Below, piece after piece: positions 18,962 through 28,460 of a DNA stretch of 64,000 bases. Location: NCBI RefSeq assembly GCF_022267375.1, contig NZ_JAIZBH010000001.1, forward strand, positions 3,182,001 through 3,246,000, given 5' to 3'. The translations under genes and the position numbers were made by a program. The stretch comes from Leptospira sanjuanensis. Its GTDB lineage: Bacteria; Spirochaetota; Leptospiria; Leptospirales; Leptospiraceae. Below the pieces are notes generated by a model, which had not been told where the DNA came from, searched no databases, and saw nothing but the letters and a program-made list of their open reading frames with translations. Every line of letters begins with the position of its first letter. Within the stretch, counting starts at the first letter, position 1.

Positions 18962-19585
18962 ATGCAGAGCGTGCAGCCCGGTAAAAAAGCCTTTTTGGTC
19001 GGAATTACCGGAATGATCGGGGGCGGCAAAAGCACCGCGGCAAAGATCTTGGAAGAATTGGGCGGCTTCGGAATCAGCGCCGACCGTTTAGCGAAACGTT
19101 ATACGGAACCGGATTCTCCCATTCTCGCCGAACTGACGGAACTTCTAGGAAAGGAAATTCTCGATTCGGAAGGTAAGCCGGATCGGAAAAAAATTTCCGA
19201 CATCGTGTTTCGAGACGCCGATAAACTCGCGGGACTCAATCGACTGATTCATCCGAGGGTTCGCAAGGACTTCCAAAATATTTTGGAGACCATCGCTCAA
19301 GGGAGAATGGTGATTTGGGAAGTTCCCCTTCTTTTCGAAACGGACGCTCACACACTCTGCGACGCGACCGTGACCGTGGATTCCGACCCGGAAGAATCGA
19401 TCGCAAGAACGGTTTCCAGAGATGGGACCACGAAAGAGGACGTTTTGGCGAGAATCAAAAACCAACTTCCTCTTACGGAAAAGCTGAAAAGAGCCGATTA
19501 TATCATTAGAAACAGAGGAGACTTGGAATCTCTCAGAGAAGAATGTAAAACTCTCTACTCCGTTCTGTTGGGAAAAATGTCATGA
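18962..19585 (+). CDS. coaE: Dephospho-CoA kinase
   Basis: A 207-residue cytoplasmic enzyme of the last step of coenzyme A synthesis (ATP-dependent 3'-phosphorylation of dephospho-CoA). Walker A GMIGGGKST is at 17-25. DRLAKRYTEP, LNRLIHPRVRK and VIWEVPLLFETD are the family's substrate and lid segments; length is typical. The next gene starts within its stop codon (ATGA at 19582-19585), so translation is probably coupled. Confidence 0.95.
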   Translation: MQSVQPGKKAFLVGITGMIGGGKSTAAKILEELGGFGISADRLAKRYTEPDSPILAELTELLGKEILDSEGKPDRKKISDIVFRDADKLAGLNRLIHPRVRKDFQNILETIAQGRMVIWEVPLLFETDAHTLCDATVTVDSDPEESIARTVSRDGTTKEDVLARIKNQLPLTEKLKRADYIIRNRGDLESLREECKTLYSVLLGKMS

Positions 19586-20322
19586 AAGAAAAAATTTTTT
19601 ACGTAATCAATCTGGACAATAAGAGAATTCTAATTCTCTCCACGTTTTTAATCGGACTTTTGTTTTCGTTTTTTTTTCTGGGAGTTTCAGTCGGAAAAAA
19701 ACGCGCAGGCGGCTCCGCGGAAGAAACGCTGACGTTAAACGACATCAAAAATCAGGAAGTGCAAAGTTCGATTCCGTTTTCCGAACCGGGTCAAATTCCG
19801 AGCGAAGGAAACAACACGGTCGCATCTGCTGAAATTCCGGCGGCGAACGCGAATTCTCCGTCTAACGCAAACACACAGGAATCCGTTACGTTCAAAAACA
19901 TTCCTCCCGCAACCGAAGTCGTGGAATTTAAAAAATCGGGAACGGCCCCTTCTTCCGCTGAAAAGGAAAACAAAAACGCTCCTGAAACTCTTTCCGTAAA
20001 AGAACCGGAAGGTTCCAAGGATTCCAAAAAATCCAAACGAAACGAAGAAAAAAAATCGAAACGAATTTCCAAATCCTCTTCCGACGAAGAAACGGAAGGA
20101 TTTACACTTCAAGTAGCCGCATTTAAGGAAAAAGAAAAGGCAGACGAATTAAAAAAATCGATTTCCGGAAAAGAGAAAAATACGAAAGCAACCGTCAAAA
20201 GATCAAGAAACGGATATTATACGGTACGATTCGGGTCCGCTTCGTCTAAAAAAGAAGCAGAAAGTCTTGCAAAGTTATTACCTGCGAAATTGAGATCCGG
20301 AGTCATCGTAGTCAAGGATTGA
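19582..20322 (+). CDS. Membrane-anchored SPOR-domain protein
   Basis: 246 residues. A short cytoplasmic start and one membrane segment (LILSTFLIGLLFSFFFLGVS, about 15-35) precede a long Ser/Lys/Glu-rich linker. A C-terminal SPOR domain (about 168-246) begins FTLQVAAFKEKEKADEL and includes YYTVRFG and VIVVKD. SPOR domains bind denuded septal peptidoglycan, so a cell-division or envelope role is likely. It overlaps coaE by four bases. Confidence 0.88.
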   Translation: MKEKIFYVINLDNKRILILSTFLIGLLFSFFFLGVSVGKKRAGGSAEETLTLNDIKNQEVQSSIPFSEPGQIPSEGNNTVASAEIPAANANSPSNANTQESVTFKNIPPATEVVEFKKSGTAPSSAEKENKNAPETLSVKEPEGSKDSKKSKRNEEKKSKRISKSSSDEETEGFTLQVAAFKEKEKADELKKSISGKEKNTKATVKRSRNGYYTVRFGSASSKKEAESLAKLLPAKLRSGVIVVKD

Positions 20323-20374
20323 TTTTTATATTGACCTCCGTTGTGGAGCCGACGAAATCTGTTTCTGAATACGA

Positions 20375-21022
20375 ATGGATCAACAGGTGTTAGAGCTAAC
20401 GCGTAAAGCAGTTGTACGCGCGACGATCGAGAGGCTTCGCACAACGTATTCGGATCTTCTCATCATCAAGGGATACGACGGCATTCCCGATTTTTTCGAA
20501 TTCAATCTTTATTCTCCCGCGAACAAAGAAGAGCGCGACAACGCTTTAGAAAATCTTTATGAAAAGCTGAAGACGGTCGCGGGTAAATCCATGACGGACA
20601 ACATTCATCAGATCATTTTGCTGAATCGCCTAACGGATTCTTTGGATTACGACACGGCAAAGATCGTGATCGAAAACAATCTGATGGAAGACGGAGTGAT
20701 TTCCAGAGACAATCTTTACGCCGCGATGGGCGAAACCGATCGTTTCGAGGAAAGAAAGAAACAGATCCAGATGGTCGGAAATACGTTGAAATTCTTTTTT
20801 TCCCTTTCCAAACTTCCGATGATCAAACTCGTAATGGCTCCGATCAAGGTCGCAGCTTCCATGGTGGGCGCTACGTCGCTTGTCGAAACGATGGAAGCGG
20901 GTTACGAGTTATCGAGCAAAATCAAGGATCTCAATCCGTTTATCGAGGCATTTCTCGATCGTGAAACCCGTCTTATTTCGAAACTCGAACTGGGAAATCC
21001 CGTCGGCGAATTGTCGAACTGA
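20375..21022 (+). CDS. Conserved-looking cytoplasmic protein, function unknown
   Basis: 215 residues, mostly helical. An N-terminal helix-rich charged domain is followed by a moderately hydrophobic stretch (about 130-185, including SLSKLPMIKLVMAPIKVAASM) that could associate with a membrane. No motif recognised. It follows the SPOR gene by 52 bases on the same strand and could be the last gene of the coaE operon. Confidence 0.6.
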   Translation: MDQQVLELTRKAVVRATIERLRTTYSDLLIIKGYDGIPDFFEFNLYSPANKEERDNALENLYEKLKTVAGKSMTDNIHQIILLNRLTDSLDYDTAKIVIENNLMEDGVISRDNLYAAMGETDRFEERKKQIQMVGNTLKFFFSLSKLPMIKLVMAPIKVAASMVGATSLVETMEAGYELSSKIKDLNPFIEAFLDRETRLISKLELGNPVGELSN

Positions 21023-21039
21023 TTCTTCGATAAAATAGC

Positions 21040-21315
21040 GTAGGAACTATTACAAACAAAGAGGGATTTCGGCCGCATCCGCGCGTTGGAATCGAATCGT
21101 AAAAATTTGATTGTTGTGTGAGTTCCAACGCCCGGACCGCGCCACTTCCGGCTCGCGGAGTCCCGCTCGGTCTTTCAGACCAAGCCGTTCGTGTCGCTTG
21201 CGGAGTTGTAAGTCGGGAAATTTCTCCGTTTGCGCAAGAAAATGTGGGAACTCCAGCATTCATTGAGTTTCAGAAAAGATTTACTCTGGATATAAAATTG
21301 TGTAGGAACTCATAC
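21040..21315. repeat. Four copies of the dispersed GAGTTCCCACA motif
   Basis: GTAGGAACTATTAC at 21040-21053, GTGTGAGTTCCAAC near 21115-21128, TGTGGGAACTCC at 21243-21254 and TGTAGGAACTCATAC at 21301-21315. These fill the 325-bp gap between convergent genes, and no gene is seen in it. Confidence 0.7.
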
Positions 21316-21346
21316 CTCTGCGCTGTTCTACGAAACGATTCCGCGG

Positions 21347-22375
21347 TCAAAACAGAGATTTCTTTTGCAGTTCCGCTCGGAATACCGCCGTGTATTCGGC
21401 TTTTCCTAAAAGATTGAAGTGAGAAGCGTCAAAGAACAATTCCGGTCTTGTTTCAAAACGTTCCGGGTTCAAGCGGAGATAAACCGCGCTCGATTGTTCT
21501 GCGATTTTTTTGAGTTCTTTACGGACGCTTTCATATCTCTGATCGTCTTCTTTGCTAAAAAAATAATTCGGAGTTTCCAGAAGAACGGTTTTAACTCCGT
21601 GCGTGTGCGTTAACTTTAGAATTTCATAAAGTTCTTGTATGAGTCTGGGATCGAGTTTCGGCGCCAATCCTTCGTATTGTTTTTTCCATTCCCCAATCCG
21701 GACGTCTTGTTCCGCGACTTGTCCCTTGTTTGAATCGATGTTTGCGGACTCTTGCGTTTGTTTTTTCGTTTTGTTCGTCGATTCGGCGTTCAGTTTCCAA
21801 ACGAAAACGGAGGATAAATACTTATCATACAATTTCGAAAGAATAAAATGAGAAAAAGAATTCAGAGAATACGAATGAGAAATACGAAAAGTCCAGTATT
21901 CGATCGGAGATTCTTGCGGAACCTTTTGATCCAGAAAGTCCACGAACAAACCTTTGTGATAATATCCTTTCACGGATTTATACGCGGAATCCGGATAACG
22001 ATCCGGGTTCAAAGCGAATTTATCGGTTTCTAACACAAGCAAAGAAGGAAGTTGCATGCGGTTCTTTTTCAGATATTCGCTTACGATTTCCTTTCTGAGA
22101 GCAAGGTTGGCGCCGGGCACGTTGAGAAGAACGACCGGCTTGCCGGTTTCTTTCGCAAGAACTTCCGGGTCCAAATCCCAAAGGATATGACTCGAACCGA
22201 CGATGAGCGTATTTGCCGGCTTGAAATTTTTAGACATCGAAAACATCTTATCGTATTGTCCGAACAAAAGGGCGTACCAAACACGATCGAACAAAACTAC
22301 GGAGACCAGAAGAACGAGAGAAAGACCCGCATAACGCAGAATTTTAGAACTGGAAGTAGATGAAGCTGGATCCAT
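21347..22375 (-). CDS. SGNH-hydrolase-like partner of the MBOAT acyltransferase (DUF1574-like)
   Basis: 342 residues. One N-terminal membrane segment (about 12-32) leads into an extracytoplasmic domain with GSSHILWDLDP (about 58-68) and FFDASHFNLLG near the C-terminus. These match the GxSH and DxxH catalytic segments of SGNH-type proteins such as AlgJ/AlgX/DltD, which work with membrane O-acyltransferases. The start overlaps the end of the upstream acyltransferase gene by 32 bases, so they form one operon. It probably completes acyl transfer to a surface polymer; which polymer is not known. Confidence 0.75.
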   Translation of the reverse strand: MDPASSTSSSKILRYAGLSLVLLVSVVLFDRVWYALLFGQYDKMFSMSKNFKPANTLIVGSSHILWDLDPEVLAKETGKPVVLLNVPGANLALRKEIVSEYLKKNRMQLPSLLVLETDKFALNPDRYPDSAYKSVKGYYHKGLFVDFLDQKVPQESPIEYWTFRISHSYSLNSFSHFILSKLYDKYLSSVFVWKLNAESTNKTKKQTQESANIDSNKGQVAEQDVRIGEWKKQYEGLAPKLDPRLIQELYEILKLTHTHGVKTVLLETPNYFFSKEDDQRYESVRKELKKIAEQSSAVYLRLNPERFETRPELFFDASHFNLLGKAEYTAVFRAELQKKSLF

Positions 22376-23756
22376 AGAACACTCCTCCCGTAAAAATCAA
22401 AGTGATGAAAATTCCCGCAACGGCCCAATCTCCGTATTTCTTCCAGCCTTCTTTCGTTCTTTCCCAAAAAGGAAACAAGGCTTCCAAAAGTAAAAAGACC
22501 GCGATCGCAAAAACTCCGGCTTTTTTCTGAAACTCTACGATCAGATCGAGTCCTTCTCCGTTTGTGAAATCGAAAATTCTTCGGAGAATCAAATGGGCGG
22601 TTGATACCGAATTCGCGCGGAAATAGACCCAGCTTAAAAGTACGAGATGGAACGTGACGATCACTCCGATCCAGCGGAACCAAAATCCTTTCGGAGTTTT
22701 TTCGGTGACATACCGCTTCCAAATCACTTCCGACGCGAGATAAATTCCGTTTAAAACTCCCCAGATGACGAACGTCCAATTCGCACCGTGCCAAATCCCC
22801 GAAAGAGCGAAGACGATCAATAAATTTCGAATATGAAGAAACGTTGATACTCTGTTTCCTCCGAGCGGAATATATACGTAGTCCCGAAACCAGGAAGACA
22901 AAGAAATGTGCCAGCGTCCCCAAAACTCGGACACGCTCGAAGAAAAATAAGGACGATCGAAGTTTCGCATCAGATCGATTCCCAAAATTTTCGCAGTTCC
23001 GATCGCGATGTTGGAATAACCGGCGAAGTCGCAATAAATCTGAAACGCGAAAAAATACGTTGCGACCAAAAGATCCGTACCGGATTTTCCGGCAGGATCG
23101 TTGTACATCGCATCGACGAAAACCGACAGCCGATCCGCGACCATCAGCTTCATTAGAAATCCATAAACTATGTACTTCAATCCGTTTTCGATATTCTGAA
23201 ACACGAGCTTGTGTTCCTGATGAAACTGAGCCATCAAGTGATGCGCTCTTTCGATCGGGCCGGCGACCAACTGAGGAAAGAACATCACGTAAACCCAGTA
23301 ATATCCGAGGTGCCTTTCGGCCTTAATCTTGCCTTGATAGACTTCCACGATATAACCCATGGACTGAAACGTATGAAAGGAAAGTCCGATCGGAAGTATG
23401 ATCTGCAAAGGCGATACGGGAAGATCGGCTCCGATCAGAAATCGATAGAGATAACCGGTATTCTCCAGAGCGAAATTGAAGTATTTAAAGAAGATAAGAA
23501 TCCCTATGTTCGAAGAGAGACTCAAGATGAGATAGGTTCTTCGTTTCGGCCCTGTCGCATTTTCGATCCAGATCGCAAGGTAGTAATCCAATACGATCGT
23601 AAACGCAAGAATCAATATGTAGGCCGGAATAAAGGCCATGTAAAAGTAGCAACTTGCGACCAGCAGAAGAATCCACCGGAAACGGAACGGAAACAGAAAG
23701 TAAAGAACCGCGACGATCGGATAAAATACGAGAAAGTGAATCGAGTTGAATAACAT
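22344..23756 (-). CDS. MBOAT-family membrane O-acyltransferase (AlgI-like)
   Basis: 470 residues with ten or more hydrophobic helices. The MBOAT hallmark WHGANWTFVIWG (about 320-331) carries the invariant catalytic His. An upstream FPQLVAGPIERAHH segment and FRDYVYIPLGGNR are typical of the AlgI/DltB branch. The enzyme moves acyl groups across the inner membrane for esterification of an extracytoplasmic glycan or other polymer. Operon with the SGNH-like gene at 21347-22375. Confidence 0.92.
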   Translation of the reverse strand: MLFNSIHFLVFYPIVAVLYFLFPFRFRWILLLVASCYFYMAFIPAYILILAFTIVLDYYLAIWIENATGPKRRTYLILSLSSNIGILIFFKYFNFALENTGYLYRFLIGADLPVSPLQIILPIGLSFHTFQSMGYIVEVYQGKIKAERHLGYYWVYVMFFPQLVAGPIERAHHLMAQFHQEHKLVFQNIENGLKYIVYGFLMKLMVADRLSVFVDAMYNDPAGKSGTDLLVATYFFAFQIYCDFAGYSNIAIGTAKILGIDLMRNFDRPYFSSSVSEFWGRWHISLSSWFRDYVYIPLGGNRVSTFLHIRNLLIVFALSGIWHGANWTFVIWGVLNGIYLASEVIWKRYVTEKTPKGFWFRWIGVIVTFHLVLLSWVYFRANSVSTAHLILRRIFDFTNGEGLDLIVEFQKKAGVFAIAVFLLLEALFPFWERTKEGWKKYGDWAVAGIFITLIFTGGVFYGSSFIYFQF

Positions 23757-24447
<691 letters not shown>

Positions 24448-24543
24448 GTGGTCTTTCCAATGTTTGCGAGTGTACGTGCGAGTCAAGCGGAAAGAATCAA
24501 AACGCCGTGGGAAAAGAGTTGCCGCGGCCGCAATCGAACGTCG

Positions 24544-24945
24544 TCATTCGGTGTCGTCCTCGTTGGAAAGCGTCTTTAAAATCGGACAACTCGGACGATG
24601 ATCTCCTTGGCAATGATGTGCGAGATGTTTAAGAGTGGCCGCCATCTCCTGCAGTTCGTTGATCTTATTCTCCAGAGTTTTCAGATGCGTGAGCGCGAGC
24701 TTTTTTACGTCGGCGCTCGCACGGCTCTTGTTTCTCCAAAGGCCAACGAGCTTTTGAATTTCGGAAAGCCCGAAGCCCATGCTTCGCGCGCGTTTCACGA
24801 ATTTCAAAATATGAACGTCATCGGAAGAATACGTTCTATAACCGGAATCTTTTCTTCTCGCCTTTGGAATCAAACCGATCGATTCGTAATGACGAATCTG
24901 TTTCGCGCTGACTCCCGATTCTTTGGAAACGTTTCCGATGTTCAT
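24544..24945 (-). CDS. cueR: CueR/HmrR-like MerR-family copper regulator
   Basis: 133 residues. An N-terminal MerR winged helix (IGNVSKESGVSAKQIRHYE, then GYRTYS) is followed by a dimerisation helix and a metal loop. Cys112 and Cys120 in HCQGDHRPSCPIL sit at the positions and spacing used by CueR for Cu(I), so it should respond to monovalent copper (or Ag/Au) rather than Hg or Zn. It lies 25 bases after the ferredoxin gene on the same strand. It is thus likely co-transcribed from the MerR-type promoter at 25266-25296, giving autoregulation. CueR-type regulators activate by untwisting a promoter with a long spacer. Confidence 0.88.
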   Translation of the reverse strand: MNIGNVSKESGVSAKQIRHYESIGLIPKARRKDSGYRTYSSDDVHILKFVKRARSMGFGLSEIQKLVGLWRNKSRASADVKKLALTHLKTLENKINELQEMAATLKHLAHHCQGDHRPSCPILKTLSNEDDTE

Positions 24946-24970
24946 AGCTCTTCACCGTTCTCTTTCTTTT

Positions 24971-25258
24971 TTAGTTAGACTGCGGTTCGATTCTGCGAAG
25001 AGAAAGATCCGATTTCGGAACGGATCTGCAAGCCAAAATCAATCCGTTTTCTTTTTCTTCCTCGGTGAGAGCAAAACGATTGTGGGATAAATGTTCCACT
25101 TCTCCCTTTAAAAGAAGGATCTTGCACGCGCCGCATCGACCCAAACGGCAGGAATAGGAAAGATCGATTTTCGATCGTAAGGAAGAATCCAGTACATTCT
25201 CGCCTTCCAAGACATCGGCGCTGCGATTCCAATCGGGAAAATAAATTTTATACATCAT
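24971..25258 (-). CDS. 2Fe-2S ferredoxin of plant type, copper-regulon member
   Basis: 95 residues from ATG 25258. CRLGRCGACKILL with a later Cys in LILACRSVP gives the CxxxxCxxC...C ligand set of a plant-type [2Fe-2S] ferredoxin. A longer reading from TTG 25402 would run through the promoter and is rejected. The promoter -10 box ends at 25266, so transcription should begin at about 25259 and the mRNA would be leaderless or nearly so, starting with ATGATG. The gene is followed by the CueR-like regulator. Its role in copper response is inferred; it might supply electrons for repair of copper-damaged Fe-S proteins. Confidence 0.85.
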   Translation of the reverse strand: MMYKIYFPDWNRSADVLEGENVLDSSLRSKIDLSYSCRLGRCGACKILLLKGEVEHLSHNRFALTEEEKENGLILACRSVPKSDLSLRRIEPQSN

Positions 25259-25265
25259 ACCGCAG

Positions 25266-25296
25266 ATTCTAAAGCTTCCCCTAATGGGAAGGTCAA
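25266..25296 (-). promoter_or_regulatory. MerR-type promoter of ferredoxin-cueR (19-bp spacer)
   Basis: On the minus strand, -35 TTGACC (25296-25291) and -10 TAGAAT (25271-25266) are separated by exactly 19 bases. The spacer holds the dyad CTTCCC-ATTA-GGGGAAG. A long spacer with a CTTCCC/GGGAAG dyad is the signature of CueR-controlled promoters. Confidence 0.8.
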
Positions 25297-25349
25297 GGAG
25301 CCGATCGCAAAAAAAAGAATGCGAAAAGAAAAAAAATCGAAATCGGCTA

Positions 25350-25380
25350 TTGACCTTACCCTCGTGGGAAGGTTTAAGCT
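25350..25380 (+). promoter_or_regulatory. MerR-type promoter of the copZ operon (19-bp spacer)
   Basis: -35 TTGACC (25350-25355) and -10 TAAGCT (25375-25380) are 19 bases apart, with the dyad CTTACCCTCGTGGGAAGG between them. It is nearly a mirror image of the divergent promoter at 25266-25296 and shares its dyad, so both should respond to the same CueR-like protein. Confidence 0.8.
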
Positions 25381-25422
25381 GAGTTCCAAGATCGGTTTTC
25401 AAAACCGTTTAAGGAGAATCTT

Positions 25423-25632
25423 ATGGTGGAATTTCAAGTGGAGAATATGACCTGTGGAAGTTGTGCAAACGTTATTTCCAAGGCGATCAAAACGATCGAT
25501 CCGAACGTTCAAGTGAGCGTGGATGTCGCAAGTCAAACCGTTCGCGTCGACAGCGGGCGTTCGGAAACGGAACTCGCAAATCTAATCGAAGAATGCGGTT
25601 ACCCCGTTTCCAAAAGTACTGTCGTTCAATAA
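25423..25632 (+). CDS. copZ: CopZ-like copper chaperone (HMA domain)
   Basis: A 69-residue heavy-metal-associated domain. MTCGSC supplies the CxxC pair (Cys11, Cys14) that binds Cu(I); the fold ends with the usual ECGYPV segment. AAGGAG precedes the ATG. Expression should start at the MerR-type promoter 40 bases upstream. Its usual client, a CopA-type ATPase, is not in this window. Confidence 0.92.
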   Translation: MVEFQVENMTCGSCANVISKAIKTIDPNVQVSVDVASQTVRVDSGRSETELANLIEECGYPVSKSTVVQ

Positions 25633-25649
25633 AAGAGGAGAATCAATCG

Positions 25650-26099
25650 ATGGAACATTCACAACCGAATCCTAAAAGCCTGGCCGTTTTCCAAAAAACG
25701 GCCTTCCCGAAAGCGGAGATCGCAAAACTGACGCTTTCCATTTTTCTTATATTCGCAAGTTATGGATTGCGAGCGCACGGAGAACACGAAACCGGACCGA
25801 ACGGAGGAACGATTCGGATGCCGGGCGGTTTCCACACCGAGCTGGTTCTTTTAAAGGAAGGTCTGAAAGTGTATCTTTTGGATATCGAATTCAAAAACCC
25901 TTCCACAAAGAACGGCAAACTTCAGGCCAAAATCGTCCAAGGAAAATCCGAACAAAAACTGGAATGTCAGGCGCATCCGGATCATTTTTTCTGTCCGGTT
26001 TCCAAGATTCCATCTTCGGGTAAAATCGTCCTGAAGGCGACCCGGGAGAAAATGGAGGGAATCGACGCGGTTTATGATCTGCCGATCTCCAAAAAATGA
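25650..26099 (+). CDS. Periplasmic protein of the copper operon, function unknown
   Basis: 149 residues from ATG 25650, chosen because GAGGAG precedes it and it gives one hydrophobic export or anchor segment (AKLTLSIFLIFASYGLRA, about 27-45). The exported part begins HGEHETGPNGGTIRMPGGFHTELVL, a His-rich stretch resembling the GPNGG...ELV element found in periplasmic metal-efflux proteins. Two Cys (ECQAHPDHFFCPV) and further His could bind copper. It follows copZ by 17 bases in the same operon. The exact family is not recognised. Confidence 0.7.
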   Translation: MEHSQPNPKSLAVFQKTAFPKAEIAKLTLSIFLIFASYGLRAHGEHETGPNGGTIRMPGGFHTELVLLKEGLKVYLLDIEFKNPSTKNGKLQAKIVQGKSEQKLECQAHPDHFFCPVSKIPSSGKIVLKATREKMEGIDAVYDLPISKK

Positions 26100-26113
26100 A
26101 TGGAATTACAAAA

Positions 26114-26144
26114 GCGTTTCATACATACTTTGTGTATGAAACGC
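26114..26144. promoter_or_regulatory. 12-bp inverted repeat at the vapB start (operator relic)
   Basis: GCGTTTCATACA (26114-26125) and TGTATGAAACGC (26133-26144) are perfect inverted arms around a 7-base spacer. The right arm covers the ATG of the vapB-like remnant at 26136. Antitoxins of VapBC modules bind such repeats to repress their own operon. Confidence 0.65.
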
Positions 26145-26437
26145 ACAAATCTTGTATTACAGGAAGATTTATTGGAAAAACTGCTTCTTGTTTCAGGTAA
26201 AAAACGTATTCAGACGCAGTCAACTTCGTCGAGAATCCGATGCGTTTAGAAATTTATGAAGAAGCTGCCGATCTATTTCGATTTTGCAAAAGCAAAGGAA
26301 TTTCGATTCAATCCGGCATCGATTGCCAAATCGCAGTTTGTGCGATACGAAACCGACTTACGGTATTCCACAGAGATCCGGATTTTTCTCGGATCGCAAA
26401 GTTGACAAATCTCAAACAAAAAGAAATTCTAACCTAA
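26136..26437 (+). pseudogene. Collapsed vapBC toxin-antitoxin remnant
   Basis: ATG 26136 begins MKRTNLVLQEDLLEKLLLVS, GKKRI, a VapB/DUF2191-type antitoxin N-terminus, but this frame stops at 26249. From about 26240, shifted in frame, RLEIYEEAADLFRFCKSKG, ISIQSGIDCQIAVCAIRNR and LTVFHRDPDFSRIAKLTNL form the C-terminal half of a VapC PIN-domain toxin, with its acidic D in IDCQIA and HRDPDF. A deletion has removed the antitoxin's C-terminus and the toxin's N-terminal half, including its first catalytic Asp. The remnant should be inactive. The operator-like repeat is preserved. Confidence 0.8.
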
Positions 26438-27113
26438 CTTCTCGAACAAACCGCCGTATAACTCCGCAAGTTCCAAATCTTCTTTGCGTGTGATTTTTAA
26501 ATTGAAAGGATTCGATTCAACGATGGCCGATTTTTTTCCGCCGCTCAAAGCCCAGGAACAAAGATCGGTCGGAGTAGAATCGGAAGACAAGGACAACAAT
26601 TCCTTCAACACGTCGCCTCGAATTCCTTGCGGGGTTTTCATAAACCAGATATGTTCCCGATCCAAAAAGGAAGCGGTTCGTCCATTCGATTCTTCTAATA
26701 CGGTTTCGGAGGTTCGGGAAGCGAGAGTCGCGATTCCGTTCTCACGAACGCTGTCGCATAACAAATCCAATTCTTTCGAAAGAACGAACGGACGCGCCGC
26801 GTCGTGAATCAAAATGACGTCCTCGCTTTGAATTTCAAGCGCGGCCAATCCCCTCAGCATGGAAGCGTGTCTTGTTTCGCCGCCTTCCACGATCAGATCG
26901 TTGTCTCGAAGGTACGGCCCGCAGATCGATTCCGTTTTCGGAATGGATTCGAGATGGGAAACCAACACGATTCGTTTTTGTTTCCCCCAGGTCTGAAATT
27001 TTTTGAGAGTGTGAACCAGAATGGGTTCGCCTGCAAATTCCAAAAATTGCTTCGGAATCTCCGAACCCATTCTAGTGCCGGTTCCTCCGGCTAAGATCAA
27101 AACGTAGATTTTC

Positions 27114-27136
<23 letters not shown>
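26429..27136 (-). CDS. ispD: 2-C-methyl-D-erythritol 4-phosphate cytidylyltransferase
   Basis: A 235-residue enzyme that joins CTP and methylerythritol phosphate in the non-mevalonate isoprenoid pathway. Nucleotide-binding LAGGTGTRMGSEIPKQFL (about 15-32), VEGGETRHASMLRGL, IHDAARPFV and TPQGIR are family landmarks; NLKITRKEDLELAE near the end is typical. A ribitol-5-phosphate cytidylyltransferase (TarI) is a close relative and cannot be fully excluded. The gene starts 22 bases inside the 3' end of lysA, so the two are co-transcribed. Confidence 0.88.
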
Positions 27137-28385
<1,249 letters not shown>

Positions 28386-28460
28386 AGTGAAACGGGCATT
28401 TCTAAATGGTTTTAGAACAGGCTCCGTCAGAGTCCCGTTTTTTTAAAGGCATTTTCATTT

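Noticed and set aside
22297..23034. 245-codon minus-strand ORF inside the MBOAT gene
   Set aside because: Alternative frame of the acyltransferase; Arg/Ser-rich product without domains.
28418..28448. Riboswitch-like hairpin before the zinc phospholipase gene, considered because lysA is adjacent
   Set aside because: The stem is short and imperfect, lies on the wrong side for lysA and shows none of the lysine-riboswitch core.
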